A stretch of 64,000 bases of DNA from Sediminibacterium sp. FEMGT703S (GTDB lineage Bacteria; Bacteroidota; Bacteroidia; Chitinophagales; Chitinophagaceae). The translations under genes were made by a program, and so were the position numbers. The stretch's first letter is position 1. Each line of letters opens with the position of its first letter. Below, piece by piece: positions 10,323 through 20,800 of this stretch. The stretch lies in assembly GCA_002786355.1 (NCBI GenBank), contig PGCO01000004.1:343297-407296 (forward strand), in the 5' to 3' direction. The notes beneath the pieces were generated by a model. The model saw nothing but the letters and a program-made list of their open reading frames with translations, was not told where the DNA came from and made no database searches.

Positions 10323-11633
10323 ATGAATAATAAATTAGCCATTTGGTCTATTACCGTTGGGTTAGGAGGTTTTTTATTTGGTTTAGATGTTGCCGTAATT
10401 TCAGGCGCCGAACAAGCCATACAAGAATTATGGTCCTTATCCGATTGGATGCATGGAACAGCTATTGCCATGGCCTTATATGGTACTGCTTTTGGAGCGG
10501 CATTAGGAAATATTCCTGCAAATAAAATAGGTAGAAAGCAAACGCTAATTTGGATAGGTATTCTTTTTTTGGTCACTTCTATCGGAGCTGCATTATCTAC
10601 CAATGTGTATGTCTTTATGTTTTTCCGTTTTGTTAGCGGCTTAAGTATCGGTGCATCTTCTGTTGTTGCCCCTGTTTATATTTCAGAAATCGCACCTCCT
10701 AAATACAGAGGCCGAATGGTTATTTCATTTCAATTAAATGTTGTTGCAGGAATATTGATAGCTTACTTTTCTAATTATTTATTAGCAGGAGTGGGTGGAG
10801 AAAATGATTGGCGTTGGATGTTAGGAGTGGTTGCAATCCCTTCCTTATTTTTTTCTTTGTTAATGTTGATTACACCAGAAACCCCGAGGTGGTTGGTGCT
10901 TTTTAAAAAGGATGATGTAGCTGCTGCAAAGGTATTGTCATTAACTGGAGAAGATGCACCTAAAGTAATTGCAGAAATTAAAGCGTCAGTTGGAAAAACA
11001 GTAACGGAGTCCTTGTTCAATAAAAAGTTTTTCAAACCCCTTCTACTCGCTTTCTTGATTGCTTTTTTTAATCAGCTATCTGGCATTAATGCCATCATCT
11101 ATTTTGCGCCAAAGGTTTTTGAAATGGCAGGAATTGGCCGTGAGGGAGCACTGCTGTGTACTGTTGGAATTGGGGTAATGAATTTGATCTTTACTATTAC
11201 AGGCTGGTATTTGATTGATCGTTTTGGAAGAAGAGTATTGATGTTTATTGGTTCAGTTGGGTATATTTTTTCACTTACTATGATTGCAGTTTCTTTTAAT
11301 AGTACAGATCAAAGTATGGTTGTGTATTATGTATTTGTATTTATTGCTGCACACGCGGTGGGGCAAGGTGCAGTTATTTGGGTTTTCTTATCTGAACTGT
11401 TTCCTAATTCGGTTAGAGCAAGTGGTACTTCTTTTGGAAGTTTGGTCCATTGGGTTTTTGCGGCACTAATTGCGCAAGTATTCCCCTACTTTGCCGCCAA
11501 TGTTTCGGGCACTATTATTTTTGGATTCTTCGCATTCATGATGGTATTGCAACTATTGTATGTTTGGAAGATGATGCCAGAAACCAAGGGAGTAGCTTTG
11601 GAAGATATGGGAGGAACAGTAGTATTGCATTAA
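10323..11633 (+). CDS. MFS sugar:proton symporter family transporter
   Basis: GFLFGLDVAVISGAE, NKIGRKQTL, RFVSGLSIGASSVVAPVYISEIAPPKYRGRM, PETKG; start trimmed to ATG at 10323. Confidence 0.9.
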   Translation: MNNKLAIWSITVGLGGFLFGLDVAVISGAEQAIQELWSLSDWMHGTAIAMALYGTAFGAALGNIPANKIGRKQTLIWIGILFLVTSIGAALSTNVYVFMFFRFVSGLSIGASSVVAPVYISEIAPPKYRGRMVISFQLNVVAGILIAYFSNYLLAGVGGENDWRWMLGVVAIPSLFFSLLMLITPETPRWLVLFKKDDVAAAKVLSLTGEDAPKVIAEIKASVGKTVTESLFNKKFFKPLLLAFLIAFFNQLSGINAIIYFAPKVFEMAGIGREGALLCTVGIGVMNLIFTITGWYLIDRFGRRVLMFIGSVGYIFSLTMIAVSFNSTDQSMVVYYVFVFIAAHAVGQGAVIWVFLSELFPNSVRASGTSFGSLVHWVFAALIAQVFPYFAANVSGTIIFGFFAFMMVLQLLYVWKMMPETKGVALEDMGGTVVLH

Positions 11634-13067
11634 TTAAAATAAATACCCATAAATCTCATTTCTGAAAACATAATTCAACCATACCACATCATCTATGCAC
11701 ATAATGGCAAATACTTGGTATTGATTATTTCCTAAAAGGGCATCTTTTTTATACTGAAGAACGTATAATTTACCACCATTGATATTTCTTGGTTCACTTA
11801 AGTAAAATTCAATAGGCTCTCCACCTGGTTTTAATGTTATACTTGCTTCTTCTGCGACTTGTTTGGCCAATTGAAAAGCAGTTTGTTCTGCATCAAAGCG
11901 ATTAATACTTTTTTCAAGAGGTACCATTAATTGATAAGTACTCAATTTATCTTTTCTATGAATTACTTGACCAGCTGCTTTTGGGTTAAGCACATACAAA
12001 TTGGTTGGAATCATACTACCCCCCTTTTCACTTATGTCCCATTGACTATCAGGTTTGTAAAGGCTCTTAAAGGATCGATCATCAGCATATGCAATCATTC
12101 CTTTATGCATCACGTCTATGATATTATTAATCCTGAAATCCTTTGGAGGTTTGTTTTCTGCCCAAGTGATATAAGTAGGATCGTTTTGGATAGTATAGTA
12201 AAGATCATGGTTGGGTATGAATCCGATTTGTGGGAAGATGGCTGCATTTTCATTAGCTGGTATTCTGATGTATAAACACTCTTGATATCCCCACTCTTTA
12301 TTTCCTCTCCAAAAACTAAATAAATAATAGGCTTTTAGTTTTTTCAAATCTACTGTACTTAGTGTAGTTATGCCTTTTGGCCAACCTGCGGCGTGTTCAT
12401 TTTTAAGCAGCTCTAGCGAATCAATCTGAAAATGTTTTTTCAACCTGGCTGTTTTTATTTCCTTATCAGGTACATACGAAGAGGGGCTATTACCCTCTTT
12501 ATAAGGTAATAGTTTATTTAATTGAACTGGATATTTGGTATATGCCTGCATTTTTTTGAAGGAAGTACTAGTGTCTGCCGTTTGCTGTATTTTACTAAAA
12601 CTAGTACTGAAAACAACATAATAGCGATCCACAACGAAGCAGAATGGCTTTTTAAATTGATTCTGTTCTGGTAAATGTTGATTAGAATGTGGATAGAATT
12701 CCAATACTTGATATTCTGCTGATAATGCTACAACATTCCATCCATTTAAGCTTTGAATAATTTTTTCTTCAGCTTCAGTAATACCATCTTGAATCCATTC
12801 TGGTTGTCCTTCTTTTTCAAGTCCATTTAATACCCTTTTTGCGTCAGATCCTGAATAGCCCCATCCTTCTTGTAGGCTCTTATTATAACGTTTCCTGGTT
12901 TCTTTGTCTTTTACCATAGGGGCATCAAAAACAATGCCTTTAGCGCTAAGTATGCGAAAATGATTCCTATAATTATCAGTTTCGCTCCAACTTTTTGCTG
13001 TTGCATTTTTACCAAAGCAACTTGAAACAGTAACTAATAGTAAATAGCAGTAATGTTTGAACTCCAT
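11634..13067 (-). CDS. Hypothetical exported protein
   Basis: 477-aa ORF with N-terminal signal peptide; no family recognised. Confidence 0.7.
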   Translation of the reverse strand: MEFKHYCYLLLVTVSSCFGKNATAKSWSETDNYRNHFRILSAKGIVFDAPMVKDKETRKRYNKSLQEGWGYSGSDAKRVLNGLEKEGQPEWIQDGITEAEEKIIQSLNGWNVVALSAEYQVLEFYPHSNQHLPEQNQFKKPFCFVVDRYYVVFSTSFSKIQQTADTSTSFKKMQAYTKYPVQLNKLLPYKEGNSPSSYVPDKEIKTARLKKHFQIDSLELLKNEHAAGWPKGITTLSTVDLKKLKAYYLFSFWRGNKEWGYQECLYIRIPANENAAIFPQIGFIPNHDLYYTIQNDPTYITWAENKPPKDFRINNIIDVMHKGMIAYADDRSFKSLYKPDSQWDISEKGGSMIPTNLYVLNPKAAGQVIHRKDKLSTYQLMVPLEKSINRFDAEQTAFQLAKQVAEEASITLKPGGEPIEFYLSEPRNINGGKLYVLQYKKDALLGNNQYQVFAIMCIDDVVWLNYVFRNEIYGYLF

Positions 13068-13115
13068 ATCCGGATAATTAGCATGTAAAAATAAGTTCCA
13101 TTAACTTTAATCAGA

Positions 13116-13131
13116 TACCGTTTAGACGGTA
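13116..13131. promoter_or_regulatory. Candidate operator: inverted repeat TACCGT-TTAG-ACGGTA
   Basis: 6-bp perfect arms, 4-nt centre, in the divergent intergenic region just upstream of the glycosidase start. Confidence 0.4.
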
Positions 13132-13149
13132 CAATAAATTAATCATTTT

Positions 13150-15567
13150 ATGAGAAAGTTGGATCAGCTGATTGTGCTAATAACATTGGTTTTTTTTAAT
13201 GGAATAATATATGGGCAAAGCAATGCCAATAACTCAATAGTGCCTCTTTTTAAACAGGCCCCCTCTTTAAAAGGAAAACCAGCATTCATAGGAACCCCTT
13301 TTAATACTGCAGGCGATAAATTGTATTTGATTGGTCATCAGGATGGGAGTTTCCCTGATTTAGGTTGGCACGTTAAAGATGAAATGGGGGGCATATGGCA
13401 TCATCCCATTAAATTGATGGATGGATTTGAAGCAAGTATTACTATTGGGGATAAAACATATCCTCTTAATAAAGCGGATATGTTTGTTAATTATCCATTT
13501 GGGAATAAACATATTTATACGGTGGGATCAACACCGCTAAGTATTGAGCGGTATCAGTTTGTTCCAGACCAATTGCCTGGTGTACAGATTGAGTATGCGA
13601 TTAAAAATTCGAGTAATCAAACCATTCAAATCCAATTCCATTTTGAAGCTGTTTCTAATTTGATGCCTGTATGGTTGGGTGAAAGAACGGGAATGATCAA
13701 CTCCAAAGATTTAGCCAGCTATGATCCCCTCAATAACAGATGGATAGTAAAAGATTCATTGAATCCATGGTATGTTATTTATGGTACAACTGTAAAAGGT
13801 GATGCAAGTCAAATGATCTACTCTAAAAAGAATAAGCCCAATACAACTGTTTCGAATACTACTTACAAAATCGAGATTAAACCTAATAGTATATTTTATT
13901 TACCATTCACCATTGCGGGTTCGGCTAAGTCTAAAGAACAAGCTATTCTACATTATACTCAACTCAATAATACTGCAGCAGAGCTTTTGACAACAAAGAA
14001 AAAGCGGGTTTTAAATCTGAATAATTTTGCTCGCTTAACATTAAATGATCATGCAATTACAACTAGTTTTGAATGGTTGAAGTATAACAGTGATTGGTTA
14101 ACCTTGGATGTTGATGGAATTGGTAGGGGAGTGGTTGCGGGATTGCCCGATTATCCTTGGTGGTTTGGCGGAGACATGGCTTATACATTAAAGGGTTTAA
14201 TTGCGTTGGGTAGAAAAGACTTAGTGTATAGTTCAATTGATTTGATTCATCGTATTTCAGAAAAGACCAATGGAAATGGAAGAATAGTTCATGAAGTTTC
14301 AACCAATGGTGCTGTTTTTAATCCAGGGAATGTAAATGAAACACCGCAGTTTATATCGCTGATTTGGGAAGTTTTTTGTTGGACTGGAGATAGAGAATTT
14401 TTGCTAAAATATTTCCCATCTGTCGTTAAGGGATTGAACTGGGTCTTAACTGAAAATGATGCGGATAAGAATTTATTACCTGACGGTGCAGGAATGATGG
14501 AAATTCATGGATTAACTTCTGAAATGATTGATGTTGCTGCTTATACGCAGAAAGCTTTTGCAGATGCCGCTAAAATGGCATTGTATTTAAACCAGGATTC
14601 TTTAGGTAAAGATTATCAGCAAAAAGCGGACTTATTAAAAGATAAAATCAATACTAAATTTTGGGTCGAGAAAGATCATTCCTATGCCGACTTTATTGCA
14701 ACAAAATCACAGGCTTTGCATTTGATAGAAGATGCAATTGTAAGAGCAGATACATTAGGGAATTCATGGGCTGTAACGGCATTGAAACAAATTCAGTCTC
14801 AAACTTTAGCTGATACGGCTACAAATAATAAAGGTTTTGTAATGCACCATAACTGGGTAGTGAATACGCCACTTGAAACGGGAATTGCTGAAAAAGATCA
14901 AGCCATTAAAGCATTGAATACCGCCAAAAGATTTTCTAATGGGTTCGGAATGTATGTGACCGGCATTGATAAAAATGAAAAAAGAGACTTGCAAGAGTAT
15001 TCATATGCAGCAAGCGTGGGCAAAAATGATTTCACCTATACTGGTACAGTAATGACCTTACCCACTGCAGTTCAAATTATAGCCGAGAATAATTATGGAA
15101 GGCCTAATGAAGCATTCAACTTATTAAAACGAGTAGATAAAACATTTGGATATGCCTTACCCGGTTCTATGTATGAAGTATCGCCAGATTATGGAATGAT
15201 GACGCAGGCTTGGAATGTATATGCATATGGAGAGCCAATTGTCAAACAGTTTTTTGGCATTCAACCGCAGGCCTATAAAAAACAACTTACTCTTTCTCCT
15301 CTATTGCCTTCAGTTTTAACGAATGGTAAATTAGACAATGTAATTATGGGTAATAATAGTGTGTCAGTAGACTTTAAGAAGACAAGTAATGCAATCACTT
15401 TTACAGTAAAGCAGACGGCTAATGATTGGGATATTTTGTTTGAACAACCAGCAGGGAAGTATAAAATATGGACCATAAATGGAAAAAGGATTAAGCCAAT
15501 GCAAAAAGATGATATATCATATATCCGTGTTGAGAACGCATCTGCAAAAATTGAACTAACCAATTAA
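13150..15567 (+). CDS. Exported six-hairpin (alpha/alpha6-barrel) glycosidase-like protein
   Basis: Signal peptide; PWWFGGDMAYTLKGLIALG, NVNETPQFISLIWEVFCWTGDREFL, LLPDGAGMMEIHG resemble glycogen-debranching/GH15-like catalytic domains. Confidence 0.7.
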   Translation: MRKLDQLIVLITLVFFNGIIYGQSNANNSIVPLFKQAPSLKGKPAFIGTPFNTAGDKLYLIGHQDGSFPDLGWHVKDEMGGIWHHPIKLMDGFEASITIGDKTYPLNKADMFVNYPFGNKHIYTVGSTPLSIERYQFVPDQLPGVQIEYAIKNSSNQTIQIQFHFEAVSNLMPVWLGERTGMINSKDLASYDPLNNRWIVKDSLNPWYVIYGTTVKGDASQMIYSKKNKPNTTVSNTTYKIEIKPNSIFYLPFTIAGSAKSKEQAILHYTQLNNTAAELLTTKKKRVLNLNNFARLTLNDHAITTSFEWLKYNSDWLTLDVDGIGRGVVAGLPDYPWWFGGDMAYTLKGLIALGRKDLVYSSIDLIHRISEKTNGNGRIVHEVSTNGAVFNPGNVNETPQFISLIWEVFCWTGDREFLLKYFPSVVKGLNWVLTENDADKNLLPDGAGMMEIHGLTSEMIDVAAYTQKAFADAAKMALYLNQDSLGKDYQQKADLLKDKINTKFWVEKDHSYADFIATKSQALHLIEDAIVRADTLGNSWAVTALKQIQSQTLADTATNNKGFVMHHNWVVNTPLETGIAEKDQAIKALNTAKRFSNGFGMYVTGIDKNEKRDLQEYSYAASVGKNDFTYTGTVMTLPTAVQIIAENNYGRPNEAFNLLKRVDKTFGYALPGSMYEVSPDYGMMTQAWNVYAYGEPIVKQFFGIQPQAYKKQLTLSPLLPSVLTNGKLDNVIMGNNSVSVDFKKTSNAITFTVKQTANDWDILFEQPAGKYKIWTINGKRIKPMQKDDISYIRVENASAKIELTN

Positions 15568-15691
15568 TCTTGTTTATTTTTTTGATTTAGTAGTTAAAAG
15601 AAATGGGAAAGTTGTAAGAATAGAATTAGTTTCTTGGTGTTGGTTTTAAATATTATTGGTACTTAAATGTAATGCGTGATTCTTTTTTGAG

Positions 15692-16681
15692 CTATTTTTT
15701 ATATCTCAAAGTGAACCTTTTTTGATATTTTTCAACTAAATATTTTTCGTTGCCCCTTATTACTATTTTTATATTTGCTTTAGCAAAAATGGGTTGATTA
15801 AATTGATTGTAAGTGTATCGAAAATTTACAATTCCTTTATAGGGAGCAGTTTCACCATTTCCTACAGAATACGATAATGGATTATTTTGGTTAAAAAAAT
15901 ACCAGTTAAGTCCTTTTTCTCCATATTGCCCTCCTCTAAAAAATGAAATATTATATTTACCTATATTTTTACCTCCTGAAAAAGGAAAGCAAATTTTTTC
16001 ATTCATCAATACACTAGCAATATTTAACTGCATTAGTGGGTTGGTCTTTGAATCAAATGTTGAAAAACTATAGTAAGTAGTTCCATCATATTTATATCCA
16101 GTAAAGTGGCTAGAAACTTCATCACGAATATTTGATTGAGCTATTAGTTCAAAATAATTGGAATAGGAGTTAGGTGGTTCGTATTTGTTGGGATCGAAAG
16201 GCGGTCTTAAATCAACTTCATGATTAAAGCCTCGATCTGTTTCTTCTAGTTTCCCTATGATTTTTTTTGTTTCTTAAGCAATAAAGTTACTGTCGCCTAC
16301 TCGATTTCCGTTTTTATATAAAAAATATTGTTCTTCCAAAAAATCTGTATGCCATTTTTTAGTGGTATTATCGTAAACTGAATAGCCTGTTTTTCTTACA
16401 TACGGCGCTATTGTATTTCCTGCATATTCAAAAACTTGTTTTACTTCTTCTTGAATTTTAATAGTTTGTTTTTTACCAACTGTTATAATTTTTAAAACTT
16501 TATGGGTAATCCCAATGACTCTATTTCTTTCATCATAAATGAACAATACTTGATAAAATTGGCCATTAGCCGTGTCACTTGTTATACTTTCAATTAACGG
16601 TGGATTTTTTGAATTTGTTATTGGGGATTGAGCGAATATGATGAATGGAATGATTGCAAATAGATATAGTATTCTTTTCAT
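15692..16681 (-). pseudogene. Interrupted copy A of local paralogous exported protein family (one in-frame TAA at 16274-16276)
   Basis: ORFs 16274..16681 and 15692..16033 are in the same frame. The gap translates as ...VGDSNFIA*ETKKIIGKLEETDRGFNHEVDL...QLNIASVLMNEK, colinear with the intact copy at 16693..17691. Confidence 0.85.
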
Positions 16682-16692
16682 TAATTGATGTA

Positions 16693-17691
16693 TTATTTTT
16701 TGTATCTAAACGTAAAGCTTTGTTGATATTTCGCTGCTAAAGCGCCCCCATTTGCGTATATTTTTTTAATTCGAACCTTTGCTAAAACAGGTTGTTTAAA
16801 CCGATTATAAGTATAGCTAATAGTATTCATATCTTTATAATGCGAGCTTTGTTCGTCGGTAGTCACAAAATAATTTGTGCAATTATTTTGATTGAAGAAA
16901 TACCAATTGATATCAGTTTTGCCATATTGCCCCCCAGATCCTAATGATATTTTCTCGTTGATTAAATACATGGCTATATTCAACTGTTTTAGTGGATTCA
17001 ACATTCCATCGTATCTCGAATAAGTATAGAAAGTGGCATCATTACCTCTGTTTGCATAACGATATCTAGAAATGACTTTACTAATATTTACTGGAGTTAA
17101 TTTTAATTCATTTGTTAAAGTGGTAGGTGGACTGTATGGTTTTGTTAAATCTAATTCATGATAAATACTGTTAGGAGTCTGTTCCAATTTGCTAATTCTT
17201 TTCTGTGGTTCATCTTTTTCCCAATTCCAATCAAGACCGTCTAAATGATTGTAAAAATACATGCTACTATCACCTACTATATTTCCATTTTCTTCTAAAA
17301 AATATTGATGTTCTATTGATTCTAAAATCAATCTTGGGTTTACCGTAGTGTCAAACGACAAATCTTTATAAGAATAAATTTTTCGAGCATATGGAATTGT
17401 ATTAGCCCCTTTATACTCAAAAAGTTGTTCTTTGATTATTTTTTCAACTATCTTCTTTGAAGGTTTTGAATGAATCTTTACTTCCTTATTGATTATGCTA
17501 ATTACTTTTTTATAGTCATCGTATAAAAATGATACCTGATTAAAGTTTTCATTTACCGTATCACTAATTATACTTTCAAGTAATGGAAGTGTATTTGCAC
17601 TGTTTTTGCTGATTTGAGCGCATAAGATAAACGGAATGATCCCCAAAACGGTTAGAACGGCTTTCATTTTGTGTTTCAGATTGATTTTCAA
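16693..17691 (-). CDS. Intact copy B of local paralogous exported protein family (unknown function)
   Basis: 332 aa, signal peptide (MKAVLTVLGIIPFILCAQ), ESIISDTVNENFNQVSFLYDDYKKVISI, C-terminal YQQSFTFRYKK shared with neighbours. Confidence 0.8.
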   Translation of the reverse strand: MKINLKHKMKAVLTVLGIIPFILCAQISKNSANTLPLLESIISDTVNENFNQVSFLYDDYKKVISIINKEVKIHSKPSKKIVEKIIKEQLFEYKGANTIPYARKIYSYKDLSFDTTVNPRLILESIEHQYFLEENGNIVGDSSMYFYNHLDGLDWNWEKDEPQKRISKLEQTPNSIYHELDLTKPYSPPTTLTNELKLTPVNISKVISRYRYANRGNDATFYTYSRYDGMLNPLKQLNIAMYLINEKISLGSGGQYGKTDINWYFFNQNNCTNYFVTTDEQSSHYKDMNTISYTYNRFKQPVLAKVRIKKIYANGGALAAKYQQSFTFRYKK

Positions 17692-17822
17692 TTAGTTATA
17701 TAGGATTAGGGGGTATAAATGCGTAAATTATTAAAAATACTTTAACAATTATAAATAATTCGATATGTTTACATTCTGAAATCCAAGCTTGTGAAGGGCT
17801 AATAATAATAAATTAGCCATTT

Positions 17823-20800
17823 ATGAACAAAAACTTTACACTAAAAGTATTCCTACTTTTTGTTGCCGCTGTTTTTACAGGGTTAACTTTAAGTGCACAA
17901 AACGCAGTAAATTTTACTGTAAACAATGCTGAACAGTGTTTGCCAGGGCACAGTTTCACATTTACCAATTCGTCAACAGGCACTTTCGCCAGTTATAGTT
18001 GGAACTTTGGAGATAATACTACTTCAACAGTAGCAACTCCTCCAGCTAAAATCTATGCTCAGTCTGGAGATTATAATGTCACCTTAATTGGAACTGACGC
18101 TTCAGGTAATACCTCTACTATTGTTAAAAAAGTCACCGTTCATCCTTTGCCAGTGATGAATTTTGCAGTTTACAACGGGGGTACAGTTGGTTCCACTTAT
18201 AATTTTGTAAGTCAAGCATCAATCAATGCTGGACTTATAAGCATAAATGCGTGGAATTTTGGAGACAATACTGTTGATACGGGTGCCAACGTAAATAAAG
18301 TATTTGCGAGTGCAGGTACTTATCCTGTTAAACTAAAGGGCATAACCCTAGCGGGCTGTGTTGATAGTGTAACAAAAAATATTGTTGTTGCTGCAGCTCC
18401 TCCTTCTAATACTAACAATGCTGTATCTTTTACAGTAAATGATAGCGCTCAGTGTATCAATGTAAATAGTTACTCATTTACGAACTCATCAACTGGTAAC
18501 TTTGCTAGCTACAGTTGGAATTTTGGCGATGGTACTTCTTCAACTTTACAAACTCCTCCTACTAAAGTATATGCTCAGTCTGGAGATTATAATATTACCC
18601 TAGTTGGTACTGACTTTTCAGGCAAAACCTATACTATCGTAAAAAAAGTTACTGTAAATCCTTTGCCTGTAATGAATTTTGCAGTGTACAACGGAGGCAC
18701 TGCTGGTTCTACTTATAATTTTGTAAGTCAAGGAACAATCAATGCAGGGCTGATAAGTATAAATGCTTGGAATTTTGGAGATAACACCGTTGATACAGGT
18801 GCTAACGTTAATAAAGTATTTGCAAGTGCGGGTACTTATCCTGTTAGACTAAAGGGTATTACACTAGCTGGTTGTGCTGATAGCGTAACACAAAATATTG
18901 TAGTTGCGGCGGGTCTGCCTATTGTTATCCCTCCTCCACCAGCTCCACCAACAAATAGTTTCCGTGCTTCTTTTACCATTAATGATAGCTTGCAATGTAT
19001 TACCGGCAATAGCTTTACTTTCACTAATACGACGCCTATTATTGGTGGTGAAGTTTATTTATGGGAATTAGGAGATAACGTTACAACTAGAACTACTAGA
19101 GATGCTAATTTCACTTATACTACTCCAGGACATTATATTGTTAAATTAAGAGTCGTTAGAAATGGCGATACAGCAATAATCACTCAACAAGTAAGTGTTT
19201 ATCCTAAGCCTACTGTCAATTTCAGAATTTTAGAAAAACAGTCTAATGGTAAAGCTTATACATTCATCGATTCTTCTTTTGTAAGTTTTGGTAATCCTAC
19301 TTATTTCTGGGATCTAGGTGATGGCACAACTTCAACAATGATTAATCCTACCAAAGAATATGCAGGTGCTGGAACAAATTATACCATTAAATTGGTAGTT
19401 ACCAATACAGAAGGTTGTGCAGATAGTTTGAGCAAAACAATCACTACCTGTCCTAAAATCACTTCTACAGACTTTACAATTCAATCAACTTCTGTATGTG
19501 AAAATGGCAATAGCTTCAATTTTACTAATACAAGCGTTGCAACAACTACAGGCGGAAGCATAGTATCATATCGCTGGATTTTAGGAGATGGTTCAATTGC
19601 TACCACTCAAAATATTGCAAATAAAACATATGATTCTGCTGGTGATTACAATGTGAAGTTGATTGTTACGAATACATTAGGAACTTGTACTGTTACAGAT
19701 TCCATTGCTAAAAAAATCACTGTATTCCCTAAACCCAAAGTTGGCTATGTATTGTATTTGAATACTGCATTGCAAAACATTGTAGCAGGAGATACCTTGG
19801 AGATTTGTAACAATGGTGGAACACCAGGTGGTGGACATGATTTCCAATATATCAGTAATTCTACCCTTAAGCGTGGTCAAATGCTGTATAACTGGGATTT
19901 TGGTACAACCAATTTAACTTACAGAGAGGGTAATAATACCTTTGTTAATCCAAGAATTATTTTCCAACAGAATGGTCTGTTCCCTGTTGAGTTGAAAGTA
20001 ACTTCTTTAGAAGGTTGTGTTGACAGCTTTACGCATTATGTTAATATAATTGATTTGGGTAATCCTAATTTTACTGTAACAGATGGTCCTAGACAGGCTT
20101 ATCAACTACCATTGATAACAGCTCAAATGACAACTGTGCCACCTGCCGGTAACTTCACCTACCGTTGGACTACAAACGCCTCACCTATAGGCCCAGTTAC
20201 ATATACCAATCATACTACTCCTTTCGTTTTTGATAGAAGGATTGCAGGTGTTACTCAGAATGTGAGTTTAACAATCAGTTCAAGAACTGGTTGTTCAGTT
20301 ACAAGAACTAGAAACTTTAGCAGTTTGGTACAACCAATGATAGCTAATCTTTCAGCTACATTTGGTTTTTTTGATCCAACTACAGGCCGTCCACAATACA
20401 ACGTAACCGCTGTAGGACTTGTGAATGAGATGGATAATATTTCTTTGACATCAACATTGAATATGGGAGAGGGAAGTCCGATTGTTAGAAACAACAATAG
20501 TGCTCAGACTGCACTTGTACCTACGGGTATCACCCCTTTCACATACACTTCATCTTTCCCAGATGATACAGCTACAATTAGTTTTAGGGTAATAAATAAT
20601 AACGGAAATTTAGATACAATCAGAACCTTGCGCATACCGGTATATGCAACCCCACACGCTAAGATTGGAATAAACATTGTACCAAGAGCCACTCCATTAG
20701 GTTCTGATGTTTACAGGGTGAGCGATATTAGTACTATAGCATTTGGTGACTTGTTAAGTTTTGAAAGACGATTTACCATTCAAACAAGAAATGGCCTTAA

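Noticed and set aside
10286-10603. Minus-strand 105-aa ORF over the MFS transporter start
   Set aside because: Antisense to a conserved transporter with no family features.
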